DNA from: Lachnospiraceae bacterium
GTDB taxonomy: Bacteria > Bacillota > Clostridia > Lachnospirales > Lachnospiraceae
NCBI GenBank assembly: GCA_021771695.1
Contig: JAETON010000001.1
Location: 100,848-164,847, forward strand
DNA: 64,000 nt
Reading direction: 5' to 3'
The notes beneath the pieces were generated by a model that saw only the letters and a program-made list of their open reading frames with translations, ran no database searches and was not told the origin of the DNA. Below, in pieces: positions 55,637-63,936 of this stretch; the first letter of the stretch is position 1, and every line of letters begins with the position of its first letter. A program made the translations under genes and the position numbers.

Positions 55637-55874
55637 TCTCCATCACCTTCTCTCTTGCATAGGACTTCCAGTTTTCATAAGCTGCTATATCCTCCGCCAA
55701 AAATTGCAAAAAGGGAATATCAGATTCCCAAAATGTTTCTTCTGCTATTCCCAATATCCGCACATAATATACATAATAATCTTCTACTTCATACAACGTA
55801 AACTCCGGCAGTTTTATTTTGCTGTTTGTTTTCTTTGTTCTTTTTCTAAACGCCGCAGCGAATCCAGCTTTTTT
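55623..55874 (-). CDS. Tail assembly chaperone, -1 frameshift extension (T part)
   Basis: This frame has no start of its own. It is reached from the upstream chaperone gene by a -1 slip at A-AAA-AAG (55868-55874) and then runs without a stop to TGA at 55623, adding about 81 residues. These include KIKLPEFTLYEVEDYYVYYV and RILGIAEETFWESDIPFLQF. The fusion would be about 183 residues. The G/GT arrangement is the rule in long-tailed phages between tail-tube and tape-measure genes. The slip itself is inferred from the heptamer and open frame. Confidence 0.8.
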   Translation of the reverse strand, partial: KKAGFAAAFRKRTKKTNSKIKLPEFTLYEVEDYYVYYVRILGIAEETFWESDIPFLQFLAEDIAAYENWKSYAREKVMENGKK

Positions 55875-56173
55875 TTAGAATACATCCTTAGCCACATTTC
55901 CATAATAACTTCACGGTCTTCCGGCAGTTTTTCAAGAAAATCTTCAAACGACATGCAAGAATCATATTCTTTAATGTTTGCACATAAATATGCCACATAA
56001 AGAATTTCCGCTATTTCCATTTCATTTATGTTCTGTTTATTTGTAGTCTGTATGTATACATCGTATGCTTTTTTATCTTTGTTCCTTAATAAATAAAGTC
56101 TTTTAAAATTCAGCGTCATTTTTAAAACGCTGCCATCATTCATTTTCATGTTAAATATTGTGTTTTGTGCCAA
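55814..56173 (-). CDS. Tail assembly chaperone (G part)
   Basis: A 119-residue zero-frame product (MNDGSVLKMTLNFKRLYLLR, then CMSFEDFLEKLPEDREVIME) with a Lys/Arg-rich end. It helps the tape measure protein and tail tube assemble and is absent from virions in studied phages. The start codon is TTG at 56173, preceded by AAGGAGG. The slippery heptamer lies about 17 codons before its stop. Confidence 0.85.
   Translation of the reverse strand: MAQNTIFNMKMNDGSVLKMTLNFKRLYLLRNKDKKAYDVYIQTTNKQNINEMEIAEILYVAYLCANIKEYDSCMSFEDFLEKLPEDREVIMEMWLRMYSKKKLDSLRRLEKEQRKQTAK
55868..55874 (-). promoter_or_regulatory. Slippery heptamer for -1 ribosomal frameshifting
   Basis: A-AAA-AAG in the zero frame (TCT AAA AAA AAG CTG), the same heptamer used by E. 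coli dnaX. It sits within a run of eight A's. Confidence 0.8.
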
Positions 56174-56194
56174 AATAATTCCTCCTTGTGTCTG

Positions 56195-56824
56195 CTATAC
56201 TGTTCCGCTCTCTCCAGTATCTTCTCCTTCGGTTCCACTGCCTTCTTCTGCGCTGTCTGCGGGTTTCACTAAGCTGCTGTCAAAATTACTCATCCAGTTT
56301 TCAACCATCGCAGTATCTGTATCACTTTGCACGATGACCTGATACATTCCATTGCCGTCAACGTCCGGGTCAACGGATATAGTCAATTCCACTTCTGCAA
56401 TCTCTTCTGCGTTTGTTTCTACTTTCCGGCTGATTCCTTCCTTTACGGTACAGCATGGATAAGCCTTCAATTTAACATTTCCGTCTTCATCTTCTACCAT
56501 TTCCGTCATGCAAAACTGTTCATGTACAGACAAAGTTCCGTATGCCATAACTCCATCTTTGTAACCGTCCACATACATCCCAAACATCTGTCCATATACA
56601 TCCTCCCGGATATGGGCAGATACTTTGACTTCGCCTGCCCCGGTCGCTTTTGTTCTTGTTTTCCACGGCATATTCCTTTTATTCTTTGTCACAGTACGGA
56701 CTTCCATGGATTCCTCTGCTGTCCCTAGTGTGTCCATGATTGTTGCTTCTGCATCGTCCGGGAACTGGATTCCCCACTTTGTGATATCATATTCCGAAAA
56801 TATCTCACTGTATTTCACTGACAT
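56195..56824 (-). CDS. Phage major tail (tube) protein
   Basis: A 209-residue structural protein (MSVKYSEIFSEYDITKWGIQ) of the phi13-type major tail family, with strands KVSAHIREDVYGQMFGMYVD and VELTISVDPDVDGNGMYQVI. The C-terminal tail is acidic and Ser/Gly-rich (PADSAEEGSGTEGEDTGESG), likely exposed. It lies between the gp10-like completion gene and the tail chaperones, as expected. Confidence 0.9.
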   Translation of the reverse strand: MSVKYSEIFSEYDITKWGIQFPDDAEATIMDTLGTAEESMEVRTVTKNKRNMPWKTRTKATGAGEVKVSAHIREDVYGQMFGMYVDGYKDGVMAYGTLSVHEQFCMTEMVEDEDGNVKLKAYPCCTVKEGISRKVETNAEEIAEVELTISVDPDVDGNGMYQVIVQSDTDTAMVENWMSNFDSSLVKPADSAEEGSGTEGEDTGESGTV

Positions 56825-57229
56825 TTATATTCCTCCTTCAATCTGTTCGATTAATTTCTGTGCTATTTCATTTGCAATTCCTTCACTCTTACTTTCTGCC
56901 CCTCTAAGCATAAACTGTTGATTTCCTGCGTGATGTTTCGTATTAGTACCGTCGTCCGGGAAATACAAATAGTGATAATCCGATTTTGTTTTCACTGTTA
57001 TACTCAAATTTCCATTTTCTCGTGTAAATGGCTGCGCTGTACTTGCCGGGGCTTTCTTTCCTTTCCATGTCCTGCCGGATTGTGGTAAAAGTTTCTGGAT
57101 TCCCTGTTCAATTTCTTCTGCTCCAAAACCGTGTAGAACATCATTTATAACTGGCTCCGGTTGTGCAGCACGTATCATCAACTCTATAAGATTATCAAAT
57201 TCTTTATAATCCAGTTCTGCCCTTGCCAA
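56825..57229 (-). CDS. HK97 gp10-like head-tail/tail completion protein
   Basis: A 134-residue protein of the HK97-gp10 type (ELDYKEFDNLIELMIRAAQP, QSGRTWKGKKAPASTAQPFT, HYLYFPDDGTNTKHHAGNQQ). The start is TTG 57229 after GGGGTGA. It overlaps the preceding gene's end by 26 nt, and the next gene follows directly. It probably terminates the tail tube at the head side. Confidence 0.83.
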   Translation of the reverse strand: MARAELDYKEFDNLIELMIRAAQPEPVINDVLHGFGAEEIEQGIQKLLPQSGRTWKGKKAPASTAQPFTRENGNLSITVKTKSDYHYLYFPDDGTNTKHHAGNQQFMLRGAESKSEGIANEIAQKLIEQIEGGI

Positions 57230-57614
57230 TTACATCACCCCGATACTTTGCCTTTGTAAATACTATAGTTGCAATCTCTACTATGACATCGGTATTCCCC
57301 TTTTTTGTATAATTAAATGTGACAGGATCATTGACCGATAATTTTAAGCCTTTGATTTCTAACATCTTTTTTATTACATCATAAACATATCCGTCCGGAA
57401 TAAAATCTTCATGAATGATGTTAACTGCATAATATTCATTAAAATCACCTTTGGTAGACCCTGCCTTTTTAATTGATGTACGGTTAAAAACAAAATAATT
57501 CCAGTTTTTTACCGTTCCTTGTGGTAACAATCCATAAGAAACTGCTGCCATGGGTACATTTTTTCTCGATGCTATCTCATCAAGTTTTAGTTTTATTTCA
57601 TTCAGCAATATCAC
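57204..57614 (-). CDS. Phage tail completion/terminator protein
   Basis: A protein of about 136 residues (NEIKLKLDEIASRKNVPMAA, VSYGLLPQGTVKNWNYFVFN, KKGNTDVIVEIATIVFTKAK). Gene order (head closure, this, gp10-like, major tail) suggests the tail terminator. The start is uncertain: GTG 57614 or TTG 57608, both following GGAGGAGG inside the upstream gene; the frame is open to 57665. Confidence 0.75.
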   Translation of the reverse strand: MILLNEIKLKLDEIASRKNVPMAAVSYGLLPQGTVKNWNYFVFNRTSIKKAGSTKGDFNEYYAVNIIHEDFIPDGYVYDVIKKMLEIKGLKLSVNDPVTFNYTKKGNTDVIVEIATIVFTKAKYRGDVIGKGRTGL

Positions 57615-57948
57615 ATACCTCCTCCAGATATAAATACATCTCCTGATTCGCACGGTCATAATCAATATTGATAATGCTGTAAAGTTTCCCTGTACAAATA
57701 ACCTGATGCTTTGTCTCTACACCTGAAAACAACGGGCAGCACACCTTTAGAGAGAGTGTTCTATCACAAGATTCTGCCCATTCCATATCTTCTGCACGCT
57801 TTGAACGTTCTTCATATGCAAGTTTGGCAATAAATTTCATATCATTTTTTGTTTTAGGATTTATAACAGCACCAAAATCGTTAGATGCCTGTTTTGATTC
57901 ATAAACATGCAGATATCCGTCATTGTATTTTTTCACTGTCTTTTGCAT
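57598..57948 (-). CDS. Phage head closure (head-tail joining) protein
   Basis: A 116-residue beta-rich protein (YNDGYLHVYESKQASNDFGA, CDRTLSLKVCCPLFSGVETK, YSIINIDYDRANQEMYLYLE), resembling stopper proteins of the SPP1 gp16 type. It overlaps both neighbours by 17-29 nt, a tight translational chain. Confidence 0.78.
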   Translation of the reverse strand: MQKTVKKYNDGYLHVYESKQASNDFGAVINPKTKNDMKFIAKLAYEERSKRAEDMEWAESCDRTLSLKVCCPLFSGVETKHQVICTGKLYSIINIDYDRANQEMYLYLEEVCDIAE

Positions 57949-58225
57949 ATTTCACCTCATATTTTGAACGCAACTGCAAAATATCGTTTAAATATCTGGA
58001 ATCAAATTCTTCTACGCAATTATTTCTTACATATCTACAGTAATTTAAAAATAATCTTCGTTCCTGTCCCGGACTTAAGTAATCAGAATCTTCCTCTTTG
58101 ATTCCCAGTTTAAAATTCATAGTAGGAACAGCATCGGATACTAACGCTTCAATTTCTGCGTCAGTATCCTCGTCATTCCACGTGATTTTTAATTCACGCT
58201 TTACAATTCTTATTAACTCCTCCAT
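57920..58225 (-). CDS. Phage head-tail connector (gp6-like)
   Basis: A 101-residue helical protein (IRIVKRELKITWNDEDTDAE, IEALVSDAVPTMNFKLGIKE, LLNYCRYVRNNCVEEFDSRY) of the gp6/gp15 adaptor type that forms a ring under the portal. It directly follows the capsid gene. Confidence 0.83.
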   Translation of the reverse strand: MEELIRIVKRELKITWNDEDTDAEIEALVSDAVPTMNFKLGIKEEDSDYLSPGQERRLFLNYCRYVRNNCVEEFDSRYLNDILQLRSKYEVKYAKDSEKIQ

Positions 58226-58244
58226 GCCGTCCCCTTTCTGTCAA

Positions 58245-59432
58245 TTATGCTTCCGCTTCTATCAGCTGTTTAGAAAGTACCGTGATATAAGCAGGATCTA
58301 ACTTGCTGATGTCAAGCAGAATAGATACTGTATTGTCATATGCTCTTCCCATTCCGTACATTTTAATTTTAAATACTCTCTTATCTTCTAGGAATTTAAA
58401 CTCGTCAGAGTATTCAATCACACCTTCTTTTGCTCCGCCGATTCCCATAAAGTATTCCTCCGGTAAACAAAGAATAGCTTTTCCTTCCTCTAATTCATTT
58501 GATACTTCTACATCCGTTGGAAATGGGAATAGATTTGTTGCATATGTTCCAGTTCCTGTTAACACTGTAGTTGCAGGCATAACTTTTGTTAGATAATCCG
58601 CCATGTTGCAGATCATCAGCACCTTATTAAATTTCCTTGAATTTCCTTTCTCGCTTTTTACCAGTTTTGCAACCAGCTTTCCATATTCCTCTGGTAGAAA
58701 TGATTTTACTGCCACTGCTGTTTTTTGCGGGTATCCATCTGTAGAAGAAACAGATACTCCCTCATGGACATCTCTATCCAATCCAATCGGGCAGTTTTTG
58801 CCATTTCCACTTACTACAGCTTTTTCCAGTGCACACAATAGTGAATCTTTTAAAAATGTCCGCAAGTAATTGTCTAAGAATACAGGTCCCAGGTCCAACA
58901 TGTCTTTCTCGATTAACGTATATGCGGTTAACTTGCACTGATTTACTTCAATAACTTTAAATCCAGAAGTGATTTCCTCTGTGATTTCACTATTGATTTC
59001 TCCCCATACAGCATTCTGCTTAGAGTGATCGTTTAGAATCCATCTTGTTAAATATGCAACATTTTGGAAATTGATACGATTTAATAATGGGTGCTCATCA
59101 ACTAAATCTTTATATACATCCTCAATAATTGTTACTGGCATCACATCTCCATCAAGCAGCCCTGTTAACTCCTGCATAGGATGTGAAGTTTTTCCTGCCT
59201 GAATCAGTTTTTCATAATATTTTAATTCCTCGCTTGTGAGCTGTCTGTATCCTCTCTGTGCAAGTATTGCCTGATTCCCATTTGCTTCTACATAGTCCTG
59301 TCTCACGCAGTCCACTACAGATTCATGAAAATCGCCCCACGCTTTCTGAATTGCTTTTTCGTCACCGCTTTTCATTGCGCTTGATAATGATAATAATGCT
59401 TCTTTTTTGTTTCTTTGTGTAATTGATAACAT
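58245..59432 (-). CDS. Phage major capsid protein, HK97 fold
   Basis: A 395-residue capsid protein. The N-terminal 100 residues are helical (SITQRNKKEALLSLSSAMKS) and may act as a scaffold (delta) segment removed by the adjacent protease. The HK97 core shows DVMPVTIIEDVYKDLVDEHP, the E-loop region and FLKDSLLCALEKAVVSGNGK then NCPIGL, a common capsid P-domain motif. It is in the standard portal-protease-capsid order. Confidence 0.93.
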   Translation of the reverse strand: MLSITQRNKKEALLSLSSAMKSGDEKAIQKAWGDFHESVVDCVRQDYVEANGNQAILAQRGYRQLTSEELKYYEKLIQAGKTSHPMQELTGLLDGDVMPVTIIEDVYKDLVDEHPLLNRINFQNVAYLTRWILNDHSKQNAVWGEINSEITEEITSGFKVIEVNQCKLTAYTLIEKDMLDLGPVFLDNYLRTFLKDSLLCALEKAVVSGNGKNCPIGLDRDVHEGVSVSSTDGYPQKTAVAVKSFLPEEYGKLVAKLVKSEKGNSRKFNKVLMICNMADYLTKVMPATTVLTGTGTYATNLFPFPTDVEVSNELEEGKAILCLPEEYFMGIGGAKEGVIEYSDEFKFLEDKRVFKIKMYGMGRAYDNTVSILLDISKLDPAYITVLSKQLIEAEA

Positions 59433-59443
59433 ATGCTTCCCTC

Positions 59444-60256
59444 CTATTTTGTTAATGCATGAAAAAAAGACCGAAACATTTGCATATTTTGGTCTTCTCC
59501 ATCTTCTTCTGAATCTTCTTCATCTTCGTCCCCGGTCTCTTCCGAGGTTTCTTCTGTTTCTTCTTCCTGATCTTCTTCTGTATCTGTTACATTTTCTTCA
59601 TCTTCGTCCTCCTTCTCATTTTCATCCTCTTCGTCTTCTGCTGCGGAAAGAATCATCTTCTTTAACGTCATTTTTACACTTTGGCTTGCTTTCCCCGACT
59701 TCTGTTCTCCTACAATCGTAGTAGCAAACCCATATTCCAATGCATTTTCAGAAGAAATCCATGATTCTTTATCCAGCAATGTACGCAATTCTTCCTCACT
59801 GATACTTACATGTTCCATATATGCTTTGACCGATGCATTTGAAATTATATCTAAATCATCCGCTTCTTTCCTTAGTTGTGTCGCATTCCCGCTTGCATAG
59901 GTCCATGCGTTGTGTACCATAAGCAAAGACGCATTATTCATGACTCTTTCATCTCCTGCCATAAAAATGACAGAAGCAATGGAACATGCCATACCGTCAC
60001 ATACCGTTTTTACACTTGCTTTATGACGTTTTAAAGAATTATAGATTGCCAGTCCTTCTGCGACCTCTCCGCCATAGCTGTTGATGTATACATCAATATT
60101 ATCTACATCCAATCCCTCAATTTCCTTTGAAAGATTGTATGCGGATACATCACTTTCCAACCACGGCCACGATGTAATATCCCCATAAATATTAATGTTA
60201 GCACTTCTTGCTTCATCATCCACAACCAAAGCATAGTATTTATTCGCTTTACTCAA
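59444..60256 (-). CDS. ClpP-like prohead protease with acidic C-terminal extension
   Basis: A 270-residue S14 serine protease that matures the capsid. Catalytic Ser is in VCDGMACSIASVIFMAG near residue 92, His in SLLMVHNAWTYAS near 117 and Asp probably in LLDKESWISSENALEYGFAT near 165. Residues about 205-260 are almost wholly Asp, Glu and Thr (EDEEDENEKEDEDEENVTDT), ending in QMFRSFFHALTK. The acidic tail may serve as an internal scaffold. Start codon TTG 60256 overlaps the portal gene by 8 nt. Confidence 0.92.
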   Translation of the reverse strand: MSKANKYYALVVDDEARSANINIYGDITSWPWLESDVSAYNLSKEIEGLDVDNIDVYINSYGGEVAEGLAIYNSLKRHKASVKTVCDGMACSIASVIFMAGDERVMNNASLLMVHNAWTYASGNATQLRKEADDLDIISNASVKAYMEHVSISEEELRTLLDKESWISSENALEYGFATTIVGEQKSGKASQSVKMTLKKMILSAAEDEEDENEKEDEDEENVTDTEEDQEEETEETSEETGDEDEEDSEEDGEDQNMQMFRSFFHALTK

Positions 60257-61412
60257 TTTTTACTTCTCTCCCTTCTTCGATTGCCTGCATCATCTCTTCA
60301 ATTTTTACATAGTTTTTTGTCATCCAATGCTGTCTTGACCACTCTGTATTTAACGGTTCATATCCTACCTCCTTCCTGATTTCATCAATACACATATTTC
60401 CGCTTGCAGTCAGTTTATCTACTGCCTGTGCTAAATCAAAAATATCCCTGTGATTGATCTTCCCAGTATCGACCTTGTAATAATTTTTCTCTTTCCAGTT
60501 GTTAACACCTGCTCTTTTATTCAATACCTCCTGTATCATATCAGCCACCGGATCAACACAAAATGTTAAAAACACTTTTACGATTTCGTTCATGTTTGTA
60601 ATATTTCCTGTCATTAACGTCATCGGGATGTGAAGCGCATTAGCAACCATTTCAAACATGTCTTTTCGAATATTGATTAGTTCTGTTGCAGAATTACTTC
60701 CAACTTTCTGTTCATCTCTTTCAAGCACTCTGCCTACAAATTCTGGATATACTGCATTTTCAGAAGCTATATATGTTTCCAATTGTGTTTTTAAATACTC
60801 CGTAAACTCTTCATTAAAATCATCATCTCCCGCCTGAACATTATCTAATTTTAATTTATATTTGACGCCATTTGACTTTTTAAACGCAGTCGATGCACTT
60901 TTTATCAATTTTCCATATTCTTCTCCAATACCTGCCATCAGTATACCAATGCCTTGACCGTGTAATTTAAAGTGATATACGTCTTTTGCTTTAAATTCCT
61001 TAGGAAATGTATATTCATTGACACTGACATTTTCATATGTGTCCCCGTTGATTGTATCCTGCATTTTCACCGGGCAACTGTCCACACAATAAAGATTTCC
61101 TTTATATTCCACAACATAAGCACCATCTTCTTCTCGAATGACTTTATTTATCACGTCCTGCCAGAACTGACTGGAACTCTGATTCGGATTTGGCGAGATA
61201 TTTAACAGGTAATAATCATCTTCATATACCTCTTTTCCATTTTTAAATGTTTTTATCTCGCTTTTTGCCACGGCATTTGAAATTAATGTGATTCCTGTAT
61301 AAAGAGCCAGCTCTTTATAATACAATTCTGGAGGTATATCTATACACACTGTATCTGGTCCGATTCTTTGTTTTACCGGAAACCATTTTTCTAGAAAGTT
61401 TTTAAATCCCAT
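60249..61412 (-). CDS. Phage portal protein (HK97 type)
   Basis: A 387-residue portal subunit forming the dodecameric DNA gate. Motifs: YYKELALYTGITLISNAVAK near residue 35, PNPNQSSSQFWQDVINKVIR near 75, and IPMTLMTGNITNMNEIVKVF near 275. ATG 61412 follows AAAGGAG, which overlaps the terminase gene end; the longer frame to 61430 is less likely. Confidence 0.93.
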   Translation of the reverse strand: MGFKNFLEKWFPVKQRIGPDTVCIDIPPELYYKELALYTGITLISNAVAKSEIKTFKNGKEVYEDDYYLLNISPNPNQSSSQFWQDVINKVIREEDGAYVVEYKGNLYCVDSCPVKMQDTINGDTYENVSVNEYTFPKEFKAKDVYHFKLHGQGIGILMAGIGEEYGKLIKSASTAFKKSNGVKYKLKLDNVQAGDDDFNEEFTEYLKTQLETYIASENAVYPEFVGRVLERDEQKVGSNSATELINIRKDMFEMVANALHIPMTLMTGNITNMNEIVKVFLTFCVDPVADMIQEVLNKRAGVNNWKEKNYYKVDTGKINHRDIFDLAQAVDKLTASGNMCIDEIRKEVGYEPLNTEWSRQHWMTKNYVKIEEMMQAIEEGREVKIE

Positions 61413-61426
61413 ATCTTTATCTCCTT

Positions 61427-63103
61427 TCAAAAATTAAAAACCATTGTCGGTATTTTCGGCTGTTTCTTTCTCTCATTAATTTCATCTTTAATCGTTGCTG
61501 CTGCCACAAATGCCATAAATCCGTCCGTTTTTCTGTAGTGTTCTTCCTGTTTTCCATACTCATAGTTAATTCCCTTGCTGACTTTCTTTGCATTGTTTGT
61601 ATACCACCGCATAATCGGCACATCGCCAAACACAAGCGTATGATTTACAAACATAGAATTAATGAGAGGAAAAACTTCTTGCACATTACTCGGACGAACC
61701 TGGAAAACATTTTTCCTTTGAAATGCTTCAAATCCAATTTCACTTAATGCCTGATTCATGTAAGAATACCTGTATTTATCAATTGCAATTTTCTTAATTT
61801 TGTACTTATATTTTTTCTGCATCATATCAAACCAATCTGCAACATAAGAAGCTGGAATTTCTACATCATCTACATAAATAACATCTCCATCTTTTGCCCA
61901 TTGGTCGATTGGTGTTCTCTTTTTTATCACTGACAAATCCCTTGACCTTGTACACACAAAAGTTTGCTGTATCCAGTAATATTTCCCTTCAACGTGAAAC
62001 AGCAGACCGCAGACCGTAAAATCATCTGTACTGGAATAATCTACACCACCAACACATTCAAGACCTTTAAAATCTGGCATTTCTTGATTTGTCGCCTTTA
62101 TGTTATCCCATGATGCAACTTCAATATCTTTATTTCCGATTGGATAATTGCAGCGTTTTGCCATATACTCTGCAAAGTATTCTGGTTTAAACGGCATGTC
62201 TGCAATCTCTTTTTTGATTGTGCGTTTTAAATCCGGCATATCATTGATGCTTGGATTTGCTTTTATCATCTTGTCTATGTCGTTCCATTCTTCTTCTTTC
62301 TCAATCTTGCACCAGAATACAAATGTCTGATTTTCTGGATTATATTTTTCCAATATCATCCGATTTTGGTCTTTTTCCATATCAAGGACACCACCACGTA
62401 TATGACCATCTGTGGTGATCGTGATTACACGACCATCTTTCGTTTTTCCTAAGCCGGATTGCAAGGTATTGATATTTTGTGTATCTGTATATTCATGTTT
62501 CTCATCGAAGATAATACACCCGGAACGTTTAGAATCCTTTCCACGCTTGGATGATGTGTTAAATTCCAGAATAGATTTTGTAATTCTTCCTTGTATCATT
62601 TCCTTTGTTGCATAGTAATTTGATTTCAATGCCCTGCGGTATTCTTTCTTCGGATTATCCGTTACGATATCATAAACATCATTGAAACTTCTTTTTGCCT
62701 GCTTTTCTGAATTTGCCAAAATATCTATATCATAATGCGGTATTCCATGAATAGGAGATAAGAAATAAAAACATAAATAAGAAACAAATCCATTCTTTCC
62801 TGCCCCTCTCCCGATAATAATGCGAATATCCGTAAAATAAATATTATCGGTTTCCTTATATCGAATACCAACAATAACAGCAAATAAAAAAATTTCCCAT
62901 TCAATTAGTTTGTATGGAAAATATTTTTGCAATGCTAAGCCTTTTTCGATTCTTTCCTCATCTATATAAACATCTTCTCTTTCAAGAACCGGAATCAAAA
63001 GATTATTTATCATGTCTTCCTGTTCTTTACAATGTTCCACTTTATTATCAAGAATTATTTTCATATAAGGGTTTAAATATTGACTATAATTCTTCAAACG
63101 CAT
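61427..63103 (-). CDS. Phage terminase large subunit
   Basis: A 558-residue DNA-packaging motor. The ATPase has a modified Walker A, IIGRGAGKNGFVSYLCFYF near residue 132, and Walker B SGCIIFDEKHEYTDTQN near 203. The nuclease half has GGVDYSSTDDFTVCGLLF near 350 and a further acidic site IAIDKYRYSY. It overlaps the small terminase gene by 20 nt. The group with P27-type small subunit and HNH nuclease usually makes cohesive ends. Confidence 0.95.
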   Translation of the reverse strand: MRLKNYSQYLNPYMKIILDNKVEHCKEQEDMINNLLIPVLEREDVYIDEERIEKGLALQKYFPYKLIEWEIFLFAVIVGIRYKETDNIYFTDIRIIIGRGAGKNGFVSYLCFYFLSPIHGIPHYDIDILANSEKQAKRSFNDVYDIVTDNPKKEYRRALKSNYYATKEMIQGRITKSILEFNTSSKRGKDSKRSGCIIFDEKHEYTDTQNINTLQSGLGKTKDGRVITITTDGHIRGGVLDMEKDQNRMILEKYNPENQTFVFWCKIEKEEEWNDIDKMIKANPSINDMPDLKRTIKKEIADMPFKPEYFAEYMAKRCNYPIGNKDIEVASWDNIKATNQEMPDFKGLECVGGVDYSSTDDFTVCGLLFHVEGKYYWIQQTFVCTRSRDLSVIKKRTPIDQWAKDGDVIYVDDVEIPASYVADWFDMMQKKYKYKIKKIAIDKYRYSYMNQALSEIGFEAFQRKNVFQVRPSNVQEVFPLINSMFVNHTLVFGDVPIMRWYTNNAKKVSKGINYEYGKQEEHYRKTDGFMAFVAAATIKDEINERKKQPKIPTMVFNF

Positions 63104-63371
63104 CGTCTTTATTCATTTCCACAGGCTTCAAGCCTAAGAAATCTAAAATGCTCCTCATTTCCTTTGTCACTTGCCTTTTCTCTTTGGATAAATTAATATT
63201 AAAACCCTTATTTAATTTTGCATTTATTACTTTTAAACTGTCAAAATACCCCATATATTCATCGACTTGATCTAACAGATATTTTTCCGATGTTCCTTTT
63301 GCTTCCAAAGCCTTGATAATTGTGGCTTTGGTCTCTTTTCTTAACGCTTCTTCCTTTGTCGGACGTGCCAC
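63084..63371 (-). CDS. Phage terminase small subunit, P27 family
   Basis: A 95-residue helical protein (ARPTKEEALRKETKATIIKA, LEAKGTSEKYLLDQVDEYMG, EMRSILDFLGLKPVEMNKDD), the P27-type DNA-recognition subunit. The only acceptable start is GTG 63371 after GGGTGA; the frame is open further upstream but has no start codon. Confidence 0.87.
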   Translation of the reverse strand: MARPTKEEALRKETKATIIKALEAKGTSEKYLLDQVDEYMGYFDSLKVINAKLNKGFNINLSKEKRQVTKEMRSILDFLGLKPVEMNKDDAFEEL

Positions 63372-63452
63372 AATTTCACCCGCTTTCTTCCCTGTTTTTT
63401 CAATTTTTGAATTTTCTCCACATGCCTGCCCACTCCCCGTTGTACACCCTCT

Positions 63453-63485
63453 CCCAAAATTTTATGGGTTAGGGGGTGCCGGGGG
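63453..63485. other. GC-rich candidate packaging (cos) region
   Basis: Between HNH nuclease and small terminase genes lies a short strongly G/C-skewed tract: CCCA, eight A/T bases, TGGG (63453-63468), then GGGGG, TGCC and GGGGG. The place beside HNH and terminase genes is where cos sites are usually found. No cut site can be fixed from sequence alone. Confidence 0.4.
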
Positions 63486-63497
63486 TATCTTTTTCAC

Positions 63498-63845
63498 TTA
63501 CCATCTTTCTTCTGTCAACGGTTTCGGTTTTGGTTTATATCGCATTCTTCCATGTACCTTATCATGACAGTCATGGCACAATGGAATGAGATTCTTATAC
63601 TCAACACCTTTATATTCATATGTCTTGCTAAGTGCAAGCCAAGGATATTTCTTCACATGCTGTACATGATGTACAGTTACTGCCTTAGATACTTTTCCTT
63701 CTTCTCTGCACATGACACATTCATAATGATTTTCTTTTAATACTTCTTCTTTTAAATGTCTCCACTCTTTTGATTTATAAAAACTATACAGTCTGTTATC
63801 TTTCATCAACTGCTGAATCCAATTTGCCACTTCTTCTTTTGTCAT
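63498..63845 (-). CDS. Phage HNH endonuclease
   Basis: A 115-residue HNH nuclease: YECVMCREEGK and LCHDCHDKVH provide two CxxC zinc pairs around the HNH core (AVTVHHVQHVKKYPWLAL, NLIPLCHDC). In HK97-type phages a small HNH protein next to the terminase is needed for cos cleavage. ATG 63845 lies eight bases after AAAGGAG; GTG 63854 is too close to that site. Confidence 0.92.
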   Translation of the reverse strand: MTKEEVANWIQQLMKDNRLYSFYKSKEWRHLKEEVLKENHYECVMCREEGKVSKAVTVHHVQHVKKYPWLALSKTYEYKGVEYKNLIPLCHDCHDKVHGRMRYKPKPKPLTEERW

Positions 63846-63859
63846 ACTGCTCACTCTCC

Positions 63860-63934
63860 TTTGTCAGACTCTGACAAAATTTATAATCAGGACTACCGGC
63901 TTAGCCGGTAGTTTGTCCTGTCCCTATAAGGGAC
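63860..63934. repeat. Three consecutive palindromes upstream of the HNH gene
   Basis: TTTGTCAGA-C-TCTGACAAA (63860-63878), ACTACCGGCT-T-AGCCGGTAGT (63892-63912, extended by CAGG/CCTG with a bulge to 63888-63920) and GTCCCT-ATA-AGGGAC (63920-63934). The first shares bases with the HNH ribosome site. None has a T run. Confidence 0.75.
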
Positions 63935-63936
63935 TG

